From: Gammaproteobacteria bacterium | Lineage (GTDB): Bacteria; Pseudomonadota; Gammaproteobacteria; Pseudomonadales; Pseudomonadaceae | Assembly (NCBI GenBank): GCA_012728415.1 | Contig: JAAYFD010000050.1 | Span: 1-38,718 of the forward strand | Direction of reading: 5' to 3' | Length of the DNA stretch: 38,718 nucleotides | In this document: positions 16,645 to 24,475 of the stretch, in pieces | Layout of the letters: each line of letters begins with the position of its first letter | Numbering within the stretch: the stretch's first letter is position 1 | The notes under the pieces: model-generated | Told to the model about the DNA's origin: nothing | Databases searched by the model: none | What the model saw: only the letters and a program-made list of their open reading frames with translations | Translations under genes and position numbers: made by a program

Positions 16645-17907
16645 ATGCGCATTCTGGTTCTGGGCAATGGTGTAGTGGGTACCACCACAGCCTATTATCT
16701 GGCACGCCAGGGTTTTGAGGTGGTTGTAGTCGACCGGCAGAATGATGTCGCTCTGGAAACCAGCTTTGCCAACGCCGGACAAATTTCACCCGGCTATGCA
16801 TCTCCCTGGGCAGCCCCTGGTGTCCCCCTCAAGGCCATCAAGTGGATGCTGCAAAAGCATGCCCCCCTGGCCATCCGCCCGACTGCCGACATTAATCAGT
16901 ACTTATTTATGGCCAGCATGCTGCGCAACTGCACCACTGCCCGTTACAAAATAAACAAGGAACGCATGGTACGCCTGGCCGAGTACAGCCGTGACTGCAT
17001 GGATGAACTGCGGGCCGAGACCAACATTCAGTATGAAGCACGACAGCGCGGCACCCTGCAGCTGTTTCGCACCCAGGCCCAGCTCGAAAATGCAGCCAAG
17101 GATATCGCCGTACTGGAAGAAATGGGGGTCCCCTACCAGCTACTGGAAGGCAGCGCCCTGAGCGAAGCCGAGCCGGCACTGGCCAAGGTCACGCACAAGC
17201 TGACAGGCGGCCTGCGCCTGCCCAACGACCAGACCGGCGACTGCCTGCTATTTACCCGGGAAATCGCCCGCATGGCCCGCGAGCTGGGAGTCGAATTCCG
17301 CTTTGGACAAACTGTCGAGCGCCTGGAGCATGATGGCGACCACATCCATGGCGCCATCATCAACGGCCAGCTGGAAACCGCCGACCATTATGTCATGGCC
17401 CTTGGCAGTTACAGCCCGCAGATTCTGGCTCCATTAGGCATCAAAGCCCCCATTTATCCCCTCAAGGGCTACTCGATTACCGTCCCCATTGCCAACCCGG
17501 ACATGGCGCCAGTGTCCACCATGCTGGATGAAACCTACAAGGTGGCCATCACCCGTTTTGACCAGCGCATCCGGGTTGGCGGCATGGCAGAAATTCGTGG
17601 CTATGACCTGAGCATTGATCCGCGCAAAGGAGACACCCTGAAGATGATTGTGCACGACCTGTTCCCGGAAGCAGCGGACACCACCACGATCGACCTGTGG
17701 ACCGGCCTGCGTCCGGCAACCCCCGACAGCACTCCCATTGTCGGCCCAACCAGCTATCGCAACCTGTTTCTAAACACCGGTCACGGCACACTCGGCTGGA
17801 CCATGGCCTGCGGTTCTGGTCGCATGCTGGCTGACTTGCTGGCCGGCAAGCAACCACAAATAAGTACCAGGGGGCTGGATATCTCACGCTATGCCCGCTC
17901 CGTGTAA
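16645..17907 (+). CDS. dadA: D-amino-acid dehydrogenase small subunit
   Basis: 420 residues. FAD enzyme of the inner membrane face that oxidises D-alanine (and other D-amino acids) to pyruvate and ammonia, passing electrons to the respiratory chain. The N-terminus is the dinucleotide-binding motif [49 protein letters not shown] and [17 protein letters not shown] are typical DadA blocks. The ATG at 16645 has AAGGAG at 16632-16637. Slightly shorter than the roughly 430 residues usual in the family. Together with alr it converts L-alanine to pyruvate. A ridA-like gene sometimes found next to dadA is missing here. Confidence 0.95.
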   Translation: MRILVLGNGVVGTTTAYYLARQGFEVVVVDRQNDVALETSFANAGQISPGYASPWAAPGVPLKAIKWMLQKHAPLAIRPTADINQYLFMASMLRNCTTARYKINKERMVRLAEYSRDCMDELRAETNIQYEARQRGTLQLFRTQAQLENAAKDIAVLEEMGVPYQLLEGSALSEAEPALAKVTHKLTGGLRLPNDQTGDCLLFTREIARMARELGVEFRFGQTVERLEHDGDHIHGAIINGQLETADHYVMALGSYSPQILAPLGIKAPIYPLKGYSITVPIANPDMAPVSTMLDETYKVAITRFDQRIRVGGMAEIRGYDLSIDPRKGDTLKMIVHDLFPEAADTTTIDLWTGLRPATPDSTPIVGPTSYRNLFLNTGHGTLGWTMACGSGRMLADLLAGKQPQISTRGLDISRYARSV

Positions 17908-17994
17908 AAACGCTGGCGACACAAAGCCCAAGCACATGCGCCCGCCCCTACGGAGCATGCTCATGTCTGGAAAACAAAAAAAGAGAACAAGACA

Positions 17995-19089
17995 ATGAAC
18001 AAACACTCTTGGCAAATTGCGTTTGCCTATATGTCCGTGGTTATTGGTGGCGGCTTCGCCTCTGGCAATGAAGTATTGCAGTTTTTTACCGGCTACGGTC
18101 TGGCCGGCGTTGCCGGTTCAGTCGTATCCGCCCTGCTGTTTGCTTTTTTGGGCATGCATATTGCCCGCATCAGCTCAATCATGCAGGCTGGCTCACACAA
18201 GCAGGTGCTCTATAGTCTCTTTGGCAAACAGGCCGGGCTGGCCATTGACATCCTGCTGTCATTCTTCCTGTATGGTGTGGGTGTCGCCATGCTGGCGGGA
18301 GCCGGCTCGACACTGGCACAGCAATTTGGCCTGGCCCCGCTGGCCGGCTCAACCCTGATGACCCTGCTGGTAATCGGCACTCTGTGCCTGAACGTGCGCG
18401 GCATCATCAACCTGATCAGTGCCGTGATGCCCTTTTTGCTGGTCATGATACTGGCCATTACGATCTACTCGATCTATACCAGCAGCGGCAGCCAGGCTGA
18501 GCTGAGCCAGGCTGCGGCAGAGATCCAGACCATCAGCTTTCTGGGCAGCGATGTTGCCAACTGGGGCGCCAGCGGCCTGCTATATGCATCCTTCAATATT
18601 GCTGTGGGTTTTCCGATGCTCGCCGTCATCGGCGGACTGGCCCAATCGCCACGCGCTGCTGCCCTGGGAGGTACAGTGGGCGGGCTTGGTCTGGGCTGCC
18701 TGATCATCATCCTTAACCTCGGCCTGTTCGCAAACATGGATCAACTACTGGGAGTCGAAATTCCAACCCTGCTACTGGCCCAGCTTATCCATCCATGGCT
18801 GGCGATCTTGATGTCACTGGCGCTGATTTGCATGATCTACAGCACTGCTGTCGGGATGTTCTTTGCGTTTGGTGCCCGCTTCTCCACACCGGAAACCCGT
18901 CACTTCAAGCTGCTAAGTGCCGTGTTTGCCGTTGTTGGCCTAGGACTGAGCCAGGCTGGATTTACACGCCTCGTAGGCACCGTCTACCCAATGCTTGGCA
19001 TCGTCGGCCTGGTCATGATCATTGCCATCGGCTTAAGCTGGGCACGCAGCCGCAAGCAGGCTGCCTCTCAGCTGCAGAAAGACTGCTGA
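17995..19089 (+). CDS. YkvI-type inner-membrane transporter (COG3949 family)
   Basis: 364 residues, about ten hydrophobic segments and few charges outside a short basic C-terminal tail. The N-terminal IAFAYMSVVIGGGFASGNEV is the unwound first-helix signature of YkvI proteins, which belong to the LeuT-like APC superfamily of amino-acid carriers; the family is poorly characterised. It starts 87 bases after dadA on the same strand without an intervening terminator, so it probably shares the dadA transcript. Function is inferred: uptake or efflux of alanine or of another D-amino acid. Converges on acpH with a 14-base gap. Confidence 0.8.
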   Translation: MNKHSWQIAFAYMSVVIGGGFASGNEVLQFFTGYGLAGVAGSVVSALLFAFLGMHIARISSIMQAGSHKQVLYSLFGKQAGLAIDILLSFFLYGVGVAMLAGAGSTLAQQFGLAPLAGSTLMTLLVIGTLCLNVRGIINLISAVMPFLLVMILAITIYSIYTSSGSQAELSQAAAEIQTISFLGSDVANWGASGLLYASFNIAVGFPMLAVIGGLAQSPRAAALGGTVGGLGLGCLIIILNLGLFANMDQLLGVEIPTLLLAQLIHPWLAILMSLALICMIYSTAVGMFFAFGARFSTPETRHFKLLSAVFAVVGLGLSQAGFTRLVGTVYPMLGIVGLVMIIAIGLSWARSRKQAASQLQKDC

Positions 19090-19103
19090 GCCCGCCACAG
19101 ACT

Positions 19104-19751
19104 CTATGGCTGCCTGCCGGCTTCCCGGAAAAACACACCCTGCCGTACTTTTTCTGGCCGGGTGTTTTCGCCCCTGAGGCTGTCTCTGGCAAAGCTGATC
19201 ACCAGCGGCATAAACTCAAGAAAGTCAGCCTCAAACCCCGCATAGCCTGCTTCCAGCTCATGCACCGAACCAGCCAGTGTATTGCCCGGACGCAAGCGCT
19301 GCGCCATATTGTTCAGCGCACGGTGCATGTTTTCCAGCTGCGCATAGCTGGAAAGCCAGTCCTCCTGTGCCATGCGCAACAACACGCGCTTTGCCCGCTC
19401 AGGCAGAAGCGCCTGCTGTGCCCTGACCGCCTGATACATCTGCTCTGTAAAATCATCCAGGGTTTGCCTGCTAAATTTTTGCCAATGCCGAGCCAGCAAG
19501 TGATCATAAAACATGTCTACCATAATGCCCGCATAGCGTCGCCGCTGCGGACTGATCCGCGCTTTGCTGCGCAGCACCAGCTCGTGCCGGTCTGTAAAAC
19601 CATCAACCTGGCGATGCAACCAGATTCCCTCCCGCACTGGCCGGGGCAACTCAATAGACCCCATAGGGCCTTTGACAAAATCACCCAGCAGGCTGCCCAC
19701 AGCCTGCTGAGCTTCGTGCGGCCCCAATAACAAATGAGCCAAAAAATTCAT
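19104..19751 (-). CDS. acpH: Acyl-carrier-protein phosphodiesterase (DUF479 family)
   Basis: 215 residues. Family removes the 4'-phosphopantetheine arm from holo-ACP, an HD-like metal-dependent hydrolase. Visible are MNFLAHLLL, GSLLGDFVKG, the metal-site region WLHRQVDGFTDRH, and MVDMFYDHLLARHW. The ATG at 19751 gives the standard N-terminus with GAGG just upstream; the reading frame continues upstream for 41 codons with no family similarity, so the longer start is rejected. It stands alone between the YkvI-type gene and the DUF2846 lipoprotein gene. Confidence 0.9.
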   Translation of the reverse strand: MNFLAHLLLGPHEAQQAVGSLLGDFVKGPMGSIELPRPVREGIWLHRQVDGFTDRHELVLRSKARISPQRRRYAGIMVDMFYDHLLARHWQKFSRQTLDDFTEQMYQAVRAQQALLPERAKRVLLRMAQEDWLSSYAQLENMHRALNNMAQRLRPGNTLAGSVHELEAGYAGFEADFLEFMPLVISFARDSLRGENTRPEKVRQGVFFREAGRQP

Positions 19752-19894
19752 ACGGACAACCCTCAGACAAGAAGGGTCAGGTATAACATTTATTCGCTGC
19801 ACCTGCCCCTTCTCCCCTCTTTGAGCGTGGACGAAGCTCTTTTGCACCGGGGAGGTAGCAGGCAAACCCGCCACTACATGCTTGTTTTGCCAGC

Positions 19895-20365
19895 TTATGG
19901 GTGAGGCTTGCTGCAGTTCCCTTGTGTGGCAAGCTTCAATTTTTTAATTTTTGCTTTTGCCTTGGCCTCATCGACGAGACGCAAGTTTGCACCACCGACA
20001 AAAACGCCCATCTTGATGTACTGCTGGACGTAGTAGTTTGTCCCGCTCTCTGCGGTAAAGGTCAGGTGATTTGGGGAGAACTCAGATTCAGTTGAAACTG
20101 TATGTTCAGTACCGCCGCCGGCAATTTCTTTCAGGAAAAATACATTGTTGGCTGTTTCACCCACACATTCGCCATTAAGCCAAACATCCTTTTTCAGGGC
20201 TTGCCCTGCTTGGGTGGCACGGTAAATGTACAGGTTTGCCGAGCCGTCGGCCGGTTTGTCGAATTGTTTTGCTTGCGTGCTGGAAGTTTCACTTTCCAGG
20301 TTTACCGAGGCGCAGCCGTGAAGCAAAGCTGCCGAAAGGGTAAGCAGGGCGAATTTTTTGTACAT
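19895..20365 (-). CDS. Small lipoprotein, DUF2846 family
   Basis: 156 residues. The signal peptide ends in LLHGC, giving lipid-anchored Cys18, and the mature part resembles DUF2846 proteins (SANLYIYRATQ, VWLNGECVGET, a predicted beta-rich domain) with a Lys/Ala-rich C-terminal helix. Function is unknown. The ATG at 20365 has AAGGAAAATATC before it; an upstream in-frame codon would put 24 residues ahead of the signal peptide. It looks more AT-rich than its neighbours and stands alone between acpH and tRNA-fMet, which suggests later acquisition. Confidence 0.8.
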   Translation of the reverse strand: MYKKFALLTLSAALLHGCASVNLESETSSTQAKQFDKPADGSANLYIYRATQAGQALKKDVWLNGECVGETANNVFFLKEIAGGGTEHTVSTESEFSPNHLTFTAESGTNYYVQQYIKMGVFVGGANLRLVDEAKAKAKIKKLKLATQGNCSKPHP

Positions 20366-20486
20366 GATATTTTCCTTGTTTAATTCTACGTTATTGGTTC
20401 TATGCATTAGGAACAACAGAAAAAGCAGATCTGTCACACATACGTCACAAATCTGTCACAGAGGAAATTTGGCAGGATAGAAACAA

Positions 20487-20519
20487 AAAGGCGAACCAGT
20501 AAGTTACTGGTTCGCCTTT
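20487..20519 (-). terminator. Terminator of tRNA-fMet, probably bidirectional
   Basis: A 16-bp perfect palindrome (AAAGGCGAACCAGTAA, central G, then its complement) begins 9 bases past the tRNA 3' end. On the minus strand it is followed by TTTTTGTTT, and on the plus strand by TTTGTTTT, so it can work both ways. Confidence 0.85.
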
Positions 20520-20527
20520 GTTTTGTC

Positions 20528-20604
<77 letters not shown>

Positions 20605-20610
20605 GCGCCC

Positions 20611-20638
20611 ATTATAGGCCCAGAAAAAAAACTGTCAA
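20611..20638 (-). promoter_or_regulatory. Consensus sigma70 promoter of tRNA-fMet
   Basis: TTGACA (20638 to 20633), 16 bases, TATAAT (20616 to 20611) on the minus strand: both hexamers are perfect. The following GGGCGCC is the GC-rich discriminator typical of stringently controlled stable-RNA promoters. Confidence 0.92.
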
Positions 20639-20772
20639 GCTAATGACCACTTTCCCACGCCCAGAGCCATACAGCCCCCGCTTTGCTCACGCCATGATCG
20701 TTGATCCAGGTACAGTCTGCATCTGCGTTTCCTGCTATTATTCTGCCCCCAGAGCCAAACACAGTTATCGTC

Positions 20773-21339
20773 ATGTCCCCGACCAAACAACAGCCAACAG
20801 CCTTTCGTTTGCAACACTACGACCCGGAAACATTTCGTGCTGCCACCCGCAACGCTTCCATTCGTATCATCCTGCTGTTTGCGGTAACAGCCATGCTGCT
20901 GTCAGCCGGACTGGTTGCCTGGCTGGGCGAACCGGGCGGCAACAACTTCAAATGGAATCTGACCGGGGTTGTGCTGGGCCTGCTGCTGACTTCTGCACTG
21001 GTAACCGGACTCTTTCGCAAGCAGCCCTGGATGAGCGCATCGGTTTACGGCTGGCGTCTAAAGCGCAACCTGATGAGCATCACCAACCGGATGCACCAGC
21101 TAAAAGCAGCCGTGGAACAGCAAGACGAAAAAGCAATGTATCTACTGCGCTTTTATCATTTGGCCCTTTATCACATGCATCAACTGGACGGCAACTCCAG
21201 CGCTGCCAGCGATCTGGTCCGCGAAATGGACGAGCACGTTACCGCAATGACAGCACTGCACCTGGAGCCAGACCAACCCGAGCTGAAGCCCGAGTGGCTG
21301 GCCCATATCAAGCCGTCGAATCACAAACACAAAAACTAG
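20773..21339 (+). CDS. DUF3087 family inner-membrane protein
   Basis: 188 residues. Two transmembrane helices at about 30-50 and 63-82 (IIILLFAVTAMLLSAGLVAW type, then LTGVVLGLLLTSALVTGLF), followed by a mainly helical cytoplasmic part with many His, Met and Gln residues (LRFYHLALYHMHQLDG). It matches my recollection of DUF3087, a gammaproteobacterial family of unknown function. The ATG at 20773 is chosen because upstream codons add no hydrophobic or conserved sequence, but no clear Shine-Dalgarno precedes it. psd follows after 39 bases and may be co-transcribed. Family assignment is from memory. Confidence 0.72.
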   Translation: MSPTKQQPTAFRLQHYDPETFRAATRNASIRIILLFAVTAMLLSAGLVAWLGEPGGNNFKWNLTGVVLGLLLTSALVTGLFRKQPWMSASVYGWRLKRNLMSITNRMHQLKAAVEQQDEKAMYLLRFYHLALYHMHQLDGNSSAASDLVREMDEHVTAMTALHLEPDQPELKPEWLAHIKPSNHKHKN

Positions 21340-21378
21340 CCGGCTGCTCAGGCCGCCATTTACCTAAAAGGACCGGGC

Positions 21379-22275
21379 ATGAAGCTCAGCAAACGCATTT
21401 TCATTTTTCTGCAATATCTGTTACCTCATCACGCTGTATCGCGCCTGATCGGCTGTATGGCTAATTGTGAGCGCCCCGGCATCAAAAACCCCCTGATTCG
21501 CTGGTTCATCAAACGCTATGACGTAGACATGAGCCAGGCCGTTCGCAAGCAGCCTGAAGACTATCGCCATTTCAACGACTTCTTTACCCGGGCCCTGGCT
21601 GATGGCGCACGTCCACTGGACAACAACAGCGGCAGCATCCTCTGCCCAGCCGACGGAGCCATCAGTCAGCTGGGCAGTATCCGCCATGGCCGCATATTTC
21701 AGGCCAAGGGTCATGACTTCAGTCTCGTAGAGCTGCTCGGCGGCGACAGTGAACGTGCCCGCCCCTTCCAGGACGGCCAGTTTGCTACCGTATATTTGTC
21801 TCCGCGTGACTACCACCGGGTACACATGCCGCTGGCAGGCACGTTGAAAGAAATGATTTATGTACCTGGCAAGCTATTTTCCGTCAACCAAACCACTGCC
21901 GAGAACGTACCCGGGCTGTTTTCCCGCAATGAGCGGGTTGTCTGCATTTTTGATACTGATGCCGGGCCCATGGCACTGGTTCTGGTAGGTGCAATGATTG
22001 TTGCCAGCATAGAAACCACTTGGGCCGACGAAGTGGCGCCAGCACGGCGTCGCCTGCAAACATTCAGTTACGGTGAAAGTGCCCGTAAGCCAGTCAGGCT
22101 GGGCAAGGGCGAAGAAATGGGCCGTTTCAAGCTCGGCTCAACCGCCATTGTCTTGTTTGGACCACAGTCTGCCAGCTGGCAAAAAGACCTGCAGGCCGGC
22201 AGTTCTGTACGCATGGGGCAAGCCATTGGAACCACTGGCAGTGCGCAACAACCAGAAACTGCAGCCTGTGACTGA
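21379..22275 (+). CDS. psd: Phosphatidylserine decarboxylase proenzyme
   Basis: 298 residues. Makes phosphatidylethanolamine at the inner membrane. The chain self-cleaves in the LGST motif (FKLGSTAIVLF near residue 250), creating the pyruvoyl cofactor on the serine. The Asp and His of the processing triad are in CPADGAIS and SPRDYHRVHMP. AGGA lies upstream of the ATG. In P. aeruginosa psd is a neighbour of the fimX region too, but the rhodanese gene rhdA found next to it there is missing here. Confidence 0.96.
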   Translation: MKLSKRIFIFLQYLLPHHAVSRLIGCMANCERPGIKNPLIRWFIKRYDVDMSQAVRKQPEDYRHFNDFFTRALADGARPLDNNSGSILCPADGAISQLGSIRHGRIFQAKGHDFSLVELLGGDSERARPFQDGQFATVYLSPRDYHRVHMPLAGTLKEMIYVPGKLFSVNQTTAENVPGLFSRNERVVCIFDTDAGPMALVLVGAMIVASIETTWADEVAPARRRLQTFSYGESARKPVRLGKGEEMGRFKLGSTAIVLFGPQSASWQKDLQAGSSVRMGQAIGTTGSAQQPETAACD

Positions 22276-22470
22276 TGACCAGCCTGTTGACAGTCTGAAA
22301 TCCGGCCTGGCTGGTTGATTAGCTCAAGGAAGGGCTGAATAATGTTGGCCAGGCAGTCAGAATACGATAAGGCAGGGCAGAGCTGGGACGGGACACCGCA
22401 ACATTGCCCCGGGCCTTCAGCGCCAAAATTGCTTTACGAACCTAACCCGGCAAACGCCCATCAGCCAGGC

Positions 22471-22506
22471 TTGACTGTATGCCTGAATTATAATATGCCT
22501 TACAAT
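22471..22506 (+). promoter_or_regulatory. Possible promoter of the PilZ-like gene
   Basis: TTGACT at 22471-22476 lies 30-65 bases ahead of the start codon together with several -10-like hexamers: TATAAT at 22489 (12-base spacing, too short), TATGCC at 22494 (17-base spacing) and TACAAT at 22501. The combination suggests a promoter, but the exact -10 cannot be fixed. The rest of the 261-base gap after psd holds no gene. Confidence 0.4.
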
Positions 22507-22536
22507 GATGGCACATAGATATCCTCTCTGACGGTC

Positions 22537-24354
22537 ATGACCATGAATCAGCACAATCCGCCAGCTACACGCGCAGCCTCAGCGCCAACGGCCGTGACCA
22601 GCGAGCTTTCGTTTTGTAAAACCACTGCACGCGACCTGGCCGCCTGGCTGCAACGCCTGCCCAAAGCGAATACCGGCGAGTATTCGCGCCAGCTATACCT
22701 TGCCCTGTCCGAGCTAAGCAAACTGCAGGCAGCACCTGAGCTGCGTATCCAGCTGCTGGAGCAAATACGTCCAGAAGTCGTGCAAATCACCAGACAGCTG
22801 GAAAAAAACCACTTGCTCAGCAACGTCATTCTCAGCAGCCGCGCCAATAAGGTTGCCAACCTGTGCCAGACTCTCCAACACCTGCTCACCAGTGGCTACA
22901 AGCAAGTTGTCGCCGACAGCCAGCACAAGCGCAGCAGTTTGCTGGCATTGTCTGTCCAGCGGACACTGCACGGGCTGTTTTCCAGCCTGGCCTTGACTTA
23001 CCTGACATACCGCAGCGTACCGCCAGGCCTCTGGTTTGAGGCTCACCAGATGCATCGCCTGGCCGCCCACCACAAACTGCAAACACAAAAGGTGAATGAC
23101 CCGCTGCTCGGCTCAGTACCAGCCCAGACACTGGAGCAAGCCTACTGCTGCACCCTGTTACTGGGATGCTCCCGCGCCAACCAGATGCGCCAAAGGGACA
23201 TCCAAACCCTGGTCAAGGTATTGCCACGCTGGAGCACCCTGGCCCAGCTCCAGCCAATCAGCCAGGAAGGCTCCCTGTTTGCTGTCGCGCAGACCACAGA
23301 CACCCCGCCTCGCTACACAGCCCTGCTAAACCTGAGCGGGCGAAGCCAGGTTCTGGGCTTAAATACCCGAGCCCTTTCCGGCGCAATCATGGATGCGCTC
23401 AAGGCGCGTGAAACCGGAGAAAGCCAGCCAGGCATCATCGATGAGCACATCCCCGTCCAGCTGTTGCAACAACTGGCCTGCGCCTGGGGAGATATCGCCA
23501 AACGAGGCTTTCCACGCAATACCTCAACTGACGAGTTGCAACTGTGCCTTGGCATGAGCTCGGTACACTACCACCTTGCCGGCCGGAAAACCTTTGAAGA
23601 CACCCTGCAGCAACCACCTAAAGAAAGCACCCTGGAGCTTTCCATGCCAAGTGGCGAAGAAACCGTTGACATCTGGTCAACAGCTGTCGATGCCTACCAT
23701 GAAGCCAGCGTTCACCTGGGCTCTATTGACTACAGTCCGCCCGGAAAAGAGGAAGCCCCACAAGACACTGACAAGCCGGACCATGACGTGCTCTATTCGC
23801 TGCACACAGCTAAAGTGGTCAATCAGAGTCCCGGTGGCTACTGCCTCGAGTGGCTCACCAACGCCCCTCCCAACCTTCAGACCGGTGACATTCTGGCGCT
23901 GCGCAAAGAAGAAAACCACGACTGGGCCATTGCCACCATCCGCTGGATTCGCCAAAACAACCAGACAGGTGCCCGTATTGGTATTGAAATGCTGGCCCAC
24001 CGGGCTCAACCCTGTGGTACCCGGCTGTTGCGTTCGGGCAAGGCAGCCAGTAACTACCTTCGTGCTTTATGCATACCTGAAATCGCTGCCCTATCCCGTC
24101 CGGCCCAGCTCATTACGGCGAAAATTCCCTTCCGCGAAGGCTGTACCATTACCCTGAACATTGATGGCGAAGAAAGCCGGGCAACCCTTGGCCAGCTGAT
24201 CCAGCACACAGCCAGTTACAGCCAGTTCGAATATACCCCTGTGAAAGCAACAGCCCAAACCGGCCAGGGCACGGGCAAAACCCAGCCGGCTACTGCAGAT
24301 CATGTTAAAGTAGGCAACCATGATGATTTTACGTCATTATGGGATCTCCTGTAA
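22537..24354 (+). CDS. Conserved FimX-neighbour protein with PilZ-like C-terminal segment (PA4958-type)
   Basis: 605 residues, no signal peptide or membrane helix. Residues 1-390 form a mostly helical region without a domain I recognise. From about 410 to 500 there is a PilZ-like pattern: Asn429-x-Ser431-x-x-Gly434 (VVNQSPGGYCLEW), then LQTGDILALR, WAIATIRWIRQN, and GARIGIEML at 478-486. The Arg-rich RxxxR that clamps cyclic di-GMP in classical PilZ domains is missing ahead of it, so ligand binding is doubtful. It lies upstream of fimX, as its relative does in P. aeruginosa, which suggests a link to type IV pilus control. Two starts (22537 and 22543) are equally possible. Confidence 0.7.
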   Translation: MTMNQHNPPATRAASAPTAVTSELSFCKTTARDLAAWLQRLPKANTGEYSRQLYLALSELSKLQAAPELRIQLLEQIRPEVVQITRQLEKNHLLSNVILSSRANKVANLCQTLQHLLTSGYKQVVADSQHKRSSLLALSVQRTLHGLFSSLALTYLTYRSVPPGLWFEAHQMHRLAAHHKLQTQKVNDPLLGSVPAQTLEQAYCCTLLLGCSRANQMRQRDIQTLVKVLPRWSTLAQLQPISQEGSLFAVAQTTDTPPRYTALLNLSGRSQVLGLNTRALSGAIMDALKARETGESQPGIIDEHIPVQLLQQLACAWGDIAKRGFPRNTSTDELQLCLGMSSVHYHLAGRKTFEDTLQQPPKESTLELSMPSGEETVDIWSTAVDAYHEASVHLGSIDYSPPGKEEAPQDTDKPDHDVLYSLHTAKVVNQSPGGYCLEWLTNAPPNLQTGDILALRKEENHDWAIATIRWIRQNNQTGARIGIEMLAHRAQPCGTRLLRSGKAASNYLRALCIPEIAALSRPAQLITAKIPFREGCTITLNIDGEESRATLGQLIQHTASYSQFEYTPVKATAQTGQGTGKTQPATADHVKVGNHDDFTSLWDLL

Positions 24355-24475
24355 CCTCTTAACATTCGAACAGGCACATCACGCCACCGGTATACAACCG
24401 GATCCAGCCAGCGCCAAAAGCGTAAAAGCTGCCTCCAGTTGTGATGCTGTTTGGTGCAATGTGTAAATGGAACTT

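Noticed and set aside
18795..19730. Open frame of 311 codons on the plus strand
   Set aside because: Overlaps the end of the YkvI-type gene in another frame and runs antisense through acpH; both real genes have clear family motifs.
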